Shown here one piece after another: positions 1-8,034 of a stretch of 64,000 nt of DNA. How positions within the stretch are numbered: the stretch's first letter is position 1; every line of letters begins with the position of its first letter. The notes under the pieces are model-generated. The model searched no databases. It saw nothing but the letters and a program-made list of their open reading frames with translations, and was not told where the DNA came from. Both the position numbers and the translations under genes were made by a program. The stretch comes from Sulfitobacter sp. W027 (lineage in GTDB: Bacteria > Pseudomonadota > Alphaproteobacteria > Rhodobacterales > Rhodobacteraceae): positions 186,001 to 250,000 of the forward strand of contig NZ_CP083567.1 in NCBI RefSeq assembly GCF_025143985.1. Direction: 5' to 3'.

Positions 1-282
1 GAAGGTCGAGTGGCACTACATCGCTCCAGGAAAGCCCATGCAGAACGGCTTCGTCGAAAGTTTCAATGGCCGTCTGCGCGACGAGTGCCTCAACGAGCAT
101 TTGTTCGCCAACTTGCGCCACGCCTGGGATCTGATCTCTGCTTGGCGCGAGGACTACAATCACCATCGCCCACACACGAGCCTCGACGGGCTCACCCCGT
201 GGGAGTATCACCAAAGGTCAGTAGAGGACCAAACCCTGAACAGAGCGAACTAAAGAACGCGGACTCTAAGGGGAGCAGGTCA
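1..282 (+). mobile_element. IS3-family element (IS407-like group), right-end fragment cut by window edge
   Basis: This is the distal part of an insertion sequence whose complete second copy lies at 42952-44154 in the opposite orientation. The segment carries the end of orfB and a right terminal repeat AGGGGAGCAGGTCA at 269-282, the same repeat that bounds the complete copy. The translated orfB segment is identical to the other copy. Flanking sequence after 282 differs from that of the other copy, which fixes the element end. Only the part inside the window can be judged. Confidence 0.85.
2..253 (+). CDS. IS3-family transposase OrfB, C-terminal part (partial)
   Basis: The reading frame is open from the window edge and ends at TAA 251-253. 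It encodes the C-terminal part of a DDE (rve-type) integrase core: the [19 protein letters not shown] stretch with the third acidic residue (E of FVESF), then the [14 protein letters not shown] tail typical of IS3-family OrfB. It matches residue for residue the end of the complete OrfB at 42981-43799. The first two acidic residues are outside the window. It would make the catalytic subunit together with OrfA by programmed frameshifting. Confidence 0.85.
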   Translation, partial: KVEWHYIAPGKPMQNGFVESFNGRLRDECLNEHLFANLRHAWDLISAWREDYNHHRPHTSLDGLTPWEYHQRSVEDQTLNRAN

Positions 283-466
283 GATCAGGTAAACTTGTGT
301 TGTTGTCGCCATTGTCTACCACCTTCCACCATGTCGGCTGGCAATCAAAAAGTGTGTAGTCAACTCTTCGCCGGTTAGTCTGGCATCACGAGACCGATTG
401 GCCAAGCGTTTTTGGCCGGTGGAAGAGTAATAGTTAGGAAGGCCGAGCCGATATAATAGGCACCTC

Positions 467-1885
467 TTATACCAGCTCTCTCCAGAATGATGGAGAGAGG
501 AGCGCAAAGACTGTTAGCATTTCTAATCGACCAGCGTACATTCCTAAAGACAAGAGCCATTTTGCCCCATCTGGTAGCGAGGAGAAGTTGCCTGCAGGGC
601 CTATGATGTTGCCTAGACCGGGCCCAACATTAGCCACTGCGGTGAGGGCACCACTAATCGAGGTCGTCATGTCCAAACCGAACGAGTTAAGAGCTACTGC
701 GAGGCCCATTACTGTAGCAGCATAGAGGGTGAAGAAGGTCATCACCCCGTTGATAACATCATATTCGACCACCCGTCCTTCGTAGCGGGTTGGAAAAACT
801 CCATGAGGCTGATGAATATGCCGCATCTGGGCGTATACGCTGCGAAACACGACCACCCATCGCATCATTTTACCGCCTCCCGATGTAGAGCCCGTACATC
901 CGCCTAAAGCAGTGAGGCATAAGAATGCAGTCGCGGCAAAGGGGCCCCACAGTGTATAGTCGGTAGTCGCAAACCCTGTGGTGGTTACAACCGAGACGAC
1001 ATTGAAGGCTACCAGCCGCAAGGTCTCAAGAACCGGTGTGTGTGCTGTAATGACGCGCCATAATGTCAGAATGAAGATCGCCGATGACAGAGAGATAAGC
1101 AGGGCGTGGATTTGTTCACTGCGGAAGGCACCCCTTGTCAGCACGCGGATATACCACGCGAACGGCAGGGCCGCTGTCAGCATAAAAAACGTTCCCATCC
1201 ATTGCAGGTAAGCGCTGTCGAAAAGGCCGAATGAGGAATCTGAGGTAGAGTAGCCGCCAGATGATACGGTCGTGAAGGCGTGTACGAGCGCTTCAAATCC
1301 GGTCATGCCGCCGGAAAGATAGGCGATAGCGCAAATGAAGGTCAGGGCAAGATAGATCCAGACCGTTGCTGAAGCAAACCGAGCGGCACTGGCGAGCGCC
1401 TTCTCCCCTTTCTCTGAGCTTTCTGTTTGATAAAGCTGCATGCCACCAACGCGCATGATTGGCAGCAGAGCTATGCCTGCGACAATGAAACCGACCCCGC
1501 CGATCCATTGAAGCAGTGCCCGCCAAAGCAAGATACCGTGATCCGTGTTGTCGAGTCCCGTCATTACGGTTGAGCCGGTGGTGGTAATCCCCGACATGGA
1601 TTCAAAGAACGCGTCGGAAAAAGACAGCCCCCAAAGCCACAGAGGAAGGCCCCCTGCCAAAGCCGCGACGAACCATGCGCTGCCGGTGAGAAGGAAGGAA
1701 TGCCGACGGTCCAATCCGGAGCCGCGCCCCATAGCGCTGACACAAACACCACCCCCAATGGAAAGGGTGATCAACGCTGCCTCCAAGAATATAACACGCG
1801 TTGCGGGGAAGATGAGCGCATCGAAGGCCATTAGAACGCCAAGGCCGAGCAAAAGTAGGCCGTTGATGAATACCACGATTGCCAT
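467..1885 (-). CDS. trkH: TrkH-type potassium uptake channel subunit
   Basis: A 472-residue integral membrane protein of the TrkH/KtrB superfamily, which moves K+ through a single pore built from four M1-P-M2 units. The four P-loop filter segments are visible: TTTGSTVMTG (101-110), TVSSGGYS (206-213), VVTTTGFATT (299-308) and VANVGPGLG (417-425), each with the filter glycine. Length is normal. It is the last gene of a minus-strand operon behind a KdpE-like regulator, with only 6 bp between that gene's stop and this ATG. No TrkA-type cytoplasmic gating subunit is present nearby, so it would have to use one encoded elsewhere. The pairing with KdpDE-like genes implies potassium- or osmolarity-dependent expression. 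Confidence 0.9.
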   Translation of the reverse strand: MAIVVFINGLLLLGLGVLMAFDALIFPATRVIFLEAALITLSIGGGVCVSAMGRGSGLDRRHSFLLTGSAWFVAALAGGLPLWLWGLSFSDAFFESMSGITTTGSTVMTGLDNTDHGILLWRALLQWIGGVGFIVAGIALLPIMRVGGMQLYQTESSEKGEKALASAARFASATVWIYLALTFICAIAYLSGGMTGFEALVHAFTTVSSGGYSTSDSSFGLFDSAYLQWMGTFFMLTAALPFAWYIRVLTRGAFRSEQIHALLISLSSAIFILTLWRVITAHTPVLETLRLVAFNVVSVVTTTGFATTDYTLWGPFAATAFLCLTALGGCTGSTSGGGKMMRWVVVFRSVYAQMRHIHQPHGVFPTRYEGRVVEYDVINGVMTFFTLYAATVMGLAVALNSFGLDMTTSISGALTAVANVGPGLGNIIGPAGNFSSLPDGAKWLLSLGMYAGRLEMLTVFALLSPSFWRELV

Positions 1886-1891
1886 GCCGCC

Positions 1892-2572
1892 CTAGCTCTC
1901 GCGGAACCGGTAGCCGATGCCGGGCTCGGTAAATATCCAGACGGGGTCCGTAGCATCGTCGCCAAGTTTGGTGCGCAGCTGCCGGATAAATACCCGTAGA
2001 TACTGGCTGTCTTCGGCGTGAGCCGCGCCCCAGACCTTTTCGAGCGCAATGCGCTGTGTCACCAGCCGACCGGGATGGGAGGCAAGAAGCCAGAGCAATT
2101 GAAACTCTTTGGGCGTCAAACTTAAGGGCTGGGTGTCCAAATGTGCTGAATGTGCAGCGACATCTAGAATAAGTCCGCCAATCTCAATCCGGGAAATGTC
2201 CTGCTGTTCGGTGCCACGGTCCCGAAGCAAGGCGCGCAACCGCGCAAGCAATTCGCGCGTACCAAAGGGTTTCGCCACATAGTCCTGCGCCCCAAGGTCA
2301 AGCGCTGCCACTTTTTCAGTCTCATCGGCGCGCACTGATAGAACAAGAACCGGCAGATTTGACCAAGTACGAATGTCTCGTAGCACATCTTTTCCGTCCC
2401 GATCCGGCAGCCCAAGATCAAGAACCAGCAGATCCGGCGCACCTGTCGCGGCCTGCACGATAGCCTCCCGGCCGGTTGCGGCCTCAAGAACAGTATGTCC
2501 CTCGGATTCCAGCGCGATCCGCAAAAAGCGTCTGATCTGATCTTCGTCGTCAATAACAAGGATACGGGCCAT
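1892..2572 (-). CDS. kdpE: KdpE-like OmpR-family response regulator
   Basis: A 226-residue two-component regulator. The N-terminal receiver has acidic residues D8/D9, the phospho-acceptor D52 in LVLDLGLPDRDG and K101 in VAKPFG. The C-terminal half is an OmpR/PhoB winged helix ending in the GIGYRF motif. Similarity of the receiver and linker is closest to KdpE, which activates kdpFABC in enterobacteria at low K+ or high osmolarity. Its ATG overlaps the TGA of the upstream KdpD-like kinase by one base, so the two are translationally coupled. No kdpFABC is in the window. The likely target is the downstream trkH, which is an inference from operon structure. Confidence 0.88.
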   Translation of the reverse strand: MARILVIDDEDQIRRFLRIALESEGHTVLEAATGREAIVQAATGAPDLLVLDLGLPDRDGKDVLRDIRTWSNLPVLVLSVRADETEKVAALDLGAQDYVAKPFGTRELLARLRALLRDRGTEQQDISRIEIGGLILDVAAHSAHLDTQPLSLTPKEFQLLWLLASHPGRLVTQRIALEKVWGAAHAEDSQYLRVFIRQLRTKLGDDATDPVWIFTEPGIGYRFRES

Positions 2573-4089
2573 CAGACCTCCTGACAGGCGATCGGCAGGC
2601 GAAAGACGATTGTCGTCCCGCTTTCGTCTGGGTTGTTTGCCTGAACATAGATGCCACCGCCATGCGCATCGACGATGCCGCGCGCGATCGCGAGGCCAAG
2701 GCCCGTCCCTGCCCGCTGCGTATCGCCCGCCGTCACGCGGTAAAACATCTCAAAAACGTCGCTGCGTGCCTGCGCCGGTATGCCAGGCCCCTGATCGCTG
2801 ATTGCAAGTTTCAACCAAGTGCCTTCCGCGTGCCCGGATAACAAAATTTCAGAATTCTCCGGTGCGTATTTGGCGGCATTGTCCAGAACATTGACCAAAA
2901 GCTGTTCGATCAGGATGGGATCAACATCAATTAACGGCATGCTGTCGGGCAGACCTACTACAACCTTATAGGGGGCGAGATTACTGCGGAGCCGCCGCCG
3001 GGCGTTTCCGATAATCTCGAGCAAATCAGAAGCCACACATTGAGGCCGAAGCGCTCCATGGCTAAGACGTGTCATGTCCAGAAGGTTCTGCACATAGCGG
3101 TCCAGACGCTCGCCTTCCTCCCGGATCGTCTCGGCCAAGTCTTGGCGCATTGGTTCAGTGTAGCGGTCACCCCCTTCCGCCAAAGTAGATGCAGCACCGA
3201 TAATGCTGACCAAAGGCGTACGCAGATCATGGCTGACTGATGATAAAAGTGCCGAGCGCAATTTTTCAGTTTCCGTCGCGAGGCGGGCAGCTTCGAGCGT
3301 TTCAGTGAGATCCGTACGTTCAAAAGCCAATGCCAATTGGCTCGCAAAGGCTTCCAGTAGACGCCGATCATCGCGTTCAATAGTGCTGGAATGGATAATA
3401 AGCGCAGCCAATGTCTGTTCGCCCGCAGTGACAGGCAAGATCAACCACTCGGGAGAAATTGCTGAACTGCTGGCGACTATGACAGGCTCCCCGGAGGCAA
3501 TCGCTCGGCCAACGGCTTCGTTGATACGCACGTCCGCGACTTCTAACGCTGGGCTGGAAGCAATCTTTTTGACAGAACCGCCAACAGTGCGAAACAGCGC
3601 TGCCTCTCCGCCCATGGTGGCTGTGACATGATCCACTGCGGCGCGCGCCACAGCCTGCGACGAAGGCGCACACGCAATTTTCTGAGCGAACTCATGGAGG
3701 GCGGTGATGCGTTCCACACTGCCGCGCAACGCTATCGCACGTGTCCGAAGCCTTGCAGCCAGGGTGCCGGTGACAATGGAAGCCAGAAGAAACAGACCCA
3801 AGGTCACCAAATCCGCCTCCTGAAGGACGCGGAATGTGAAGCGTGGCTCAGTAAAAAAGTAATTATATGCGACGAGCCCAGCAAAGGATGCCAGGATTGA
3901 AGGCCCGGGACCGCCGAACGATGCAACGACAACGACGCCAGCCATGAAGGCAAGAGTTAACTCGCCAACTGGTAAAGTGGCTTCCAGCACCCTGGCTGCA
4001 AACGTGACCACAACCATCACTAGACAGGCGCCCAGATAGCTGCGGCTTCCTGCATGCGCCCGTGCACGGTGAAGCTTGAAGTCCGGCAT
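2572..4089 (-). CDS. KdpD-like sensor histidine kinase lacking the N-terminal KdpD/USP domains
   Basis: A membrane histidine kinase that resembles only the C-terminal half of KdpD. It begins with the four-helix DUF4118 membrane region (about residues 15-115), followed by a GAF-like domain (about 130-255), a HisKA domain with H287 in VSHDLRTPL, and an HATPase domain with N404 and the DQGPGIP box at about 432-438. Full KdpD has about 400 extra N-terminal residues (KdpD sensor and UspA-like domains) that are absent here. The ATG at 4089 was chosen because it sits just before the first basic and hydrophobic segment. The frame is open upstream to a GTG at 4197 and an ATG at 4146, so the start is uncertain. 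It phosphorylates the adjacent KdpE-like regulator. Confidence 0.82.
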   Translation of the reverse strand: MPDFKLHRARAHAGSRSYLGACLVMVVVTFAARVLEATLPVGELTLAFMAGVVVVASFGGPGPSILASFAGLVAYNYFFTEPRFTFRVLQEADLVTLGLFLLASIVTGTLAARLRTRAIALRGSVERITALHEFAQKIACAPSSQAVARAAVDHVTATMGGEAALFRTVGGSVKKIASSPALEVADVRINEAVGRAIASGEPVIVASSSAISPEWLILPVTAGEQTLAALIIHSSTIERDDRRLLEAFASQLALAFERTDLTETLEAARLATETEKLRSALLSSVSHDLRTPLVSIIGAASTLAEGGDRYTEPMRQDLAETIREEGERLDRYVQNLLDMTRLSHGALRPQCVASDLLEIIGNARRRLRSNLAPYKVVVGLPDSMPLIDVDPILIEQLLVNVLDNAAKYAPENSEILLSGHAEGTWLKLAISDQGPGIPAQARSDVFEMFYRVTAGDTQRAGTGLGLAIARGIVDAHGGGIYVQANNPDESGTTIVFRLPIACQEV

Positions 4090-4546
4090 TTTGCAAGGAC
4101 GGCGGTTGATTGGGCTTACCTCAGAAATCACAGCACCTTGGTGCATCAGCGATACTTTTGCATCGCCAGTACGTAAAGACGCTATGCTTGTTTTCACTCA
4201 CTTGTATAAAAAAAACATAAAAGTCAGGGCTGCGCGTTGATGAGGAGAGATCGCTGGAGTTGCAGGTTTGAAAGACAGGATCGGCATTCTCAAGGGCCGC
4301 CTTGAGTTCCCGATACGCTGGACACAAGCATGCTGGAGAGGCTCTAGTGAGCATGATCGATAAGAAAGAATTGAATCCGTTAATCACGGAGATTCCAACC
4401 GGGTAAACCAATGTCTTGATTGCGTAAAATCAGATTACGGCTAGGTGAAGAGGGGCGTTAAGAGCGATTTACGTGGTTCTGGTTGATAGCATCCTAGATG
4501 ACCGGAGGCTGAAACCTATGACCGCCTGCGCTGACAGAAAAATTTC
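4090..4546. other. Intergenic stretch without recognised gene
   Basis: About 450 bp upstream of the kdpD-like gene and downstream of the tadG-like gene. It should contain the promoter of the kdpD-kdpE-trkH operon. I see no convincing coding frame, repeat or IS end. A short open frame at 4121-4411 on the minus strand has no ribosome-binding site or recognisable domain. Confidence 0.5.
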
Positions 4547-5905
4547 TCAGTTCACCATTCTGAAGTATGGAGCCCTATAAGCATTCTCCATGCCAGAATT
4601 CCGACAAAATCCCATATCCATGTTGCTTGTTCCGTCAATCCGGCCGTAGGAAATAAAAGATGCCCCCTGAACTCCATCTGCGTTGGCTGAAAAGGTAATG
4701 TCTCCCATCGCCAAAACTTGTCCATTATAGACACTCAAAGAAGAGGCGACCTTGAAGCCTCCGAGGGTCATCAGCGAAGCACCGCCACCCTCTGCGCAAT
4801 CATCATCACGGCCAATCTGTAAGCCTTGAGGGGAGTTTAAGGATGTTGCTCCCTCATGGGTTGTTGCGATCACCACATCTTCCAAGACAACGCCATTAGA
4901 AAACTTGATCTCGCAATCGGAAACGAAAACAAATTCACTGTAGAGACCAGCATCCATGGTGATAGAGCCGGAACCACCACAAATCATTCGATTCACAGCA
5001 TTTTGTTTGAAGTGATAAGAGTTCAATGAGTTGGTGTTTCCCTTTGGTTCTGGTTCCCCTGGCGGGAGACCGGGGAATTCTCTTAAGTCGATGTCGTAGT
5101 AATAGCTAGGACTGACATACGGCGGCAGATGCTCAGCTTCTGCCGTCCAGAAGCTATCGATGATATCAGGCAATTGATTGAGTAACCGCAGTCGGTACTT
5201 TCCGTTCCGAAGAGCCGTTTGCAGGCCGTCGTTCTTTTCGAAACCAGATCTTGGGATATCAAGGTCGTCGATGTTCGGCATCGATACAACAGTTCCCGGT
5301 TCAAAATAGTTGTTCTGATTCATGCTGACATATTCATTTGAATGTATGCAAAAGCCATTTGAGAAATTGTTGTTTGATTGGACATCCACTACACCCTCGG
5401 CAACGAAACCTTCGGTAAAACAGCCTGGATAATATGTAGAATAAACTGACTCGACTCTGACATCGAATGTATCACGGCCGACTAGTCGAAGTAGAAAGTT
5501 GCGCGAGGCATTATCCCGGGCCTCCTCCATCATAGCGTGAACTTGCACCGCAGACCTAGAATTGGGGTCTTGAACGAAGCTTTGTTCCGCAAAATCCCAT
5601 TCGCCAAAGCTCACATCTGTAGCCAATATAGCATTATAACCGAACTGGTTTGGAGGCAGCATAGATGCTACGGTTTCAGTTGCCCTCGCAATGGACTCGT
5701 CCGGACTGTGTTTTTCGCGGGTGTAAAGTGCAGCGTGAGCCGCACTATCGGCAGCCACTTGTAGTTGTGTCCGTTCAGAGATTACTTTGTTAATATCGAC
5801 GGCAAGCCCACCAAGAATGAGACATATCAAGAGCAGGAAGAGGGAAAGAAGTGTAATGGCCCCATCTTCATTATGAACCCACTTGAGATGAGCTTTTATG
5901 GGCAT
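4547..5905 (-). CDS. TadG-like pilus-assembly/secreted-anchor protein
   Basis: A protein of about 452 residues whose N-terminus (HNEDGAITLLSLFLLLICLILGG) is a TadE/TadG-type signal anchor: a short charged lead, then one hydrophobic helix after the E residue. The region following (INKVISERTQLQVAADSAAHAAL) is the classic TadG segment. The rest is Asn-, Ser- and Gly-rich and presumably periplasmic or extracellular. The ATG at 5905 was chosen because it lies 4 bp after the upstream gene's stop and places the anchor at residue about 14. Upstream in-frame starts overlap that gene. No tadA-D, rcp or flp genes are in the window, so this pair is an orphan. Function beyond surface or pilus association is inferred. 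Confidence 0.75.
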   Translation of the reverse strand: MPIKAHLKWVHNEDGAITLLSLFLLLICLILGGLAVDINKVISERTQLQVAADSAAHAALYTREKHSPDESIARATETVASMLPPNQFGYNAILATDVSFGEWDFAEQSFVQDPNSRSAVQVHAMMEEARDNASRNFLLRLVGRDTFDVRVESVYSTYYPGCFTEGFVAEGVVDVQSNNNFSNGFCIHSNEYVSMNQNNYFEPGTVVSMPNIDDLDIPRSGFEKNDGLQTALRNGKYRLRLLNQLPDIIDSFWTAEAEHLPPYVSPSYYYDIDLREFPGLPPGEPEPKGNTNSLNSYHFKQNAVNRMICGGSGSITMDAGLYSEFVFVSDCEIKFSNGVVLEDVVIATTHEGATSLNSPQGLQIGRDDDCAEGGGASLMTLGGFKVASSLSVYNGQVLAMGDITFSANADGVQGASFISYGRIDGTSNMDMGFCRNSGMENAYRAPYFRMVN

Positions 5906-5909
5906 AGCC

Positions 5910-6347
5910 TCAAAACTCCACGATATGTTGGGCGCTGACAAGAATTTGCACGCTGTCAAACGTGCTCCTGGCTAAATTCAAAGGCATCAATTTCCCAGCG
6001 GAAGCTGTGAGGTCCGTCTTTACGAAGCCCCCTGAGATCGTAGTTGCAACGTTTATATCGGCATCGAGATGTGCAACCTGTCCGATGATGTAATCCTGAA
6101 CGGCTATACTATCGGGAAGACGACCTAGAGAGAAGGCGCGGTTGCCATCATGTACAATCCGCGTCAGCTGCGACTCGTAGAAAAATACCATCGAAACGTT
6201 CATGATTATCGCAAGTACAAAAACGAAAATTGGCAACCAGATCACGGATTCAATCGTTGCTGATCCCTGATCATCCTTACAGAATCTGGTTACACGACGA
6301 GAACCACTCGCTTGATCGGCTCTGATTGTATTCCAAGATCGCTGCAT
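5910..6347 (-). CDS. TadE-like minor pseudopilin
   Basis: A 145-residue protein with the TadE signature: a basic N-terminal segment (FCKDDQGSATIESVIWLPIF), in which the conserved G-x-x-x-x-E pattern precedes a hydrophobic helix, then a soluble C-terminal domain. In the tight-adherence system TadE and TadF are pseudopilins cleaved by a TadV-type prepilin peptidase at the Gly before this helix. It is followed after 4 bp by the TadG-like gene, forming a two-gene operon. The ATG is preceded by an AAGGG ribosome-binding site. The rest of the Tad machinery is not present here. Confidence 0.75.
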   Translation of the reverse strand: MQRSWNTIRADQASGSRRVTRFCKDDQGSATIESVIWLPIFVFVLAIIMNVSMVFFYESQLTRIVHDGNRAFSLGRLPDSIAVQDYIIGQVAHLDADINVATTISGGFVKTDLTASAGKLMPLNLARSTFDSVQILVSAQHIVEF

Positions 6348-6790
6348 GGTGTGGCCCTTAAGGGAAACTCATCCCGTGGAGTAATTTGGTGCCCTAAGAA
6401 TCTGTCTTAAATGCGTTCTCGCGGCGGCAATTTTTCGTTACTTTCGGTGATCGACCCGAATGCCACGCCCTATAAGAAATGCCCTGCCACCCACCGGTCC
6501 CTCACTCATAACGAGAGTATGCAGACTCGCCGAGGGCATTCTCAAGCCGTAGCAATTCAAACTGCAATTGCGAGGCGATGTGAACCTTGATCATCAGTGC
6601 GCTGGATTAAGTTGCGTTGGTCGATTTCTTGACACATTTAGGAACAGAAATTTCCCTTATTCTCAGAGATTTAGCGCCTGTGAGACCGCGCCGTTTTAGC
6701 AACTTTTCGCCTTCTCTTCGGGGGACTGTGGACCTTCTGCGCGACAAACGTAACTAAATGGATCACTGGACACAAATCGGAGAAAATATC
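6348..6790. other. Intergenic stretch, divergent promoter region
   Basis: About 440 bp between the divergent tadE-like gene and the secreted acidic protein gene. It must carry promoters for both. It is AT-richer than the flanks around 6600-6670. I found no coding frame of note, no IS end and no clear operator. Confidence 0.45.
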
Positions 6791-7177
6791 ATGGTTAAGT
6801 CATTTAAAACTTTGGTTCTGACGACCACCCTAACCGCTCTAACAGCGGTTCCTCTTGCGACGAGCTTCGTATTGGCGAGTAGCGATGTGGCCCATGCTCA
6901 GGGCAATGGTGGCGGAAATGGCGGCGGAAATGGAGGCGGAAACGGCGGCGGCGAAGGTTCTCCCGGTGCTGAGGGAACATCTGGCAATCCCGGCAATGAT
7001 CAGGACGTTGGCCGGGCAGGTGAGGCACCTGACGGTGATGAAGATGGCTGGGGCGAAGGGAGCCGTGGAAAATCTGATGCCGCCACCGATGACGAGACTG
7101 TAGAAGACCCCGAAGAGGACGAAATCATCGAAGAGCCGGAGGACGAGGAGATACTGGAAGAAACCGAAGACCGCTGA
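6791..7177 (+). CDS. Secreted acidic Gly-rich protein of unknown function
   Basis: A 128-residue protein with a clear Sec signal peptide (MVKSFKTLVLTTTL..., probable cleavage after AHA at about residue 37). It is followed by a repeated Gly-rich stretch built from GNGGG units encoded at about 6901-6950, and a strongly acidic tail made of E/D-rich runs (EEDEIIEEPEDEE). The start at 6791 is set by a GGAGA ribosome-binding site at 6779-6783; a further ATG at 6758 lacks one. No domain is recognised. The acidic tail suggests cation binding or a surface role, which is inference. It is divergent from the tadE/tadG-like pair. A hairpin with T-rich tail follows at 7283. Confidence 0.7.
   Translation: MVKSFKTLVLTTTLTALTAVPLATSFVLASSDVAHAQGNGGGNGGGNGGGNGGGEGSPGAEGTSGNPGNDQDVGRAGEAPDGDEDGWGEGSRGKSDAATDDETVEDPEEDEIIEEPEDEEILEETEDR
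6901..6950 (+). repeat. Short coding repeat GGCGGAAATGGN (about 4 units)
   Basis: Twelve-base units (GGTGGCGGAAAT / GGCGGCGGAAAT and variants) tandemly repeated inside the coding sequence, giving the (GNGG) stretch of the secreted protein. This is a codon-repeat tract prone to slippage in multiples of three and so to length variation without frameshift. Confidence 0.7.
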
Positions 7178-7282
7178 CCGCTTCCTCAGTTTTCTGTTGA
7201 CCCTTCGACGCGATGCGGGTTCCTTCGGTGGACCTATAGCCGTCGTTGCCTCGAATTAGGACTGACGACTGTCCCTCCATTT

Positions 7283-7310
7283 AGGCCCGGGCTTTGCTTG
7301 GGCCTTTATT
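7283..7310 (+). terminator. Rho-independent terminator candidate
   Basis: AGGCCC (7283-7288) pairs with GGGCCT (7300-7305), followed by TTATT. It lies about 105 bp past the stop of the secreted acidic protein gene. The stem is short, so confidence is moderate. Confidence 0.5.
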
Positions 7311-7655
7311 GCACTTGAAGCGTGCCTCATTCTTTGACGTCGTCCCGGCCCTTTTCAAATGCAGTGTCGCAAAAAAAACGCCCTCAGGTGCGAAGCTAGA
7401 GAGCGCTAAGTTTCTGAACTTGAGCAGCAAAAGTGTTGCACGACATGGCGAACGGTGCAACCTTTGCTCCCGGGTAGTAGGGGCGGAAGATCAAAAACCA
7501 CTTTCATTCAATGGGTTGGAAACGGCGAACACCGCCGTCTCTCATGCCGCTTTGCTCCCCTTTTCGGCGGGCAACGCCGCCAGTTCCACGGGAATAGCTC
7601 ATCCGATACCGTAAAGTTGACCGGCCATGCACAGAAATTGGACGGACTTCGGTGT
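7311..7655. other. Intergenic stretch without recognised gene
   Basis: About 345 bp between the terminator and a transposase relic. Several short frames exist on both strands but none has a ribosome-binding site or known domain. Probably decayed mobile-element DNA, judging from the neighbouring relic. Confidence 0.4.
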
Positions 7656-7905
7656 TCATGCGGTTTCTAGTTGAGCGAGGTCGCGCCACGCAATCGTGGC
7701 GGCGGCGCGGAGTTCGCGAAAGTCTTCGGATGTCATTTCTTGGCGTAGCAGATGAAACAGGTGGGCAATCGGGTCATGGATAGAAACGAAACGCTGCATG
7801 CAATTGCCGAGGCGACTTGAAGCGTTTCGTGATGCGCTCACGCCTTCGGTTCGGGGCCCAGCATCGGGCGGCGCACTCGACCCGAAGGTCACGACGAAAG
7901 AGCCT
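7656..7905 (-). pseudogene. IS6-family transposase, C-terminal relic with frameshift
   Basis: The last part of an IS6-family DDE transposase. One minus-strand frame reads NRRRERITKRFKSPRQL (about 7801-7852), the basic motif just past the catalytic Glu in IS6 transposases. A second frame continues QRFVSIHDPIAHLFHLLRQE to a TGA at 7656-7658, the usual IS6 tail (compare AQRFLAAHDQINTIF in the element at 9763). The two are joined by a one-base frameshift near 7800. Nothing upstream of about 7905 preserves the catalytic core. No function is expected. Confidence 0.7.
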
Positions 7906-8034
7906 GTCGACTGATCAGAGCTCATCCGCGATTAGCTGGGCGAGCAAATGCAGGCGCGCCTACATCCTGACGCCGCAAACACTCCTGATGTGTGAGCACA
8001 ATGCGGCAACGCCATACAGTGCGGCCCGTCATAT

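Noticed and set aside
4121..4411. 96-codon minus-strand frame upstream of the kdpD-like gene
   Set aside because: Overlaps the probable 5' part of the kinase gene in another frame, no ribosome-binding site and no recognised sequence.
6901..6950. Tandem repeat as a CRISPR or regulatory array
   Set aside because: Units are 12 bp without spacers and encode the GNGG stretch in frame, so it is a coding repeat.
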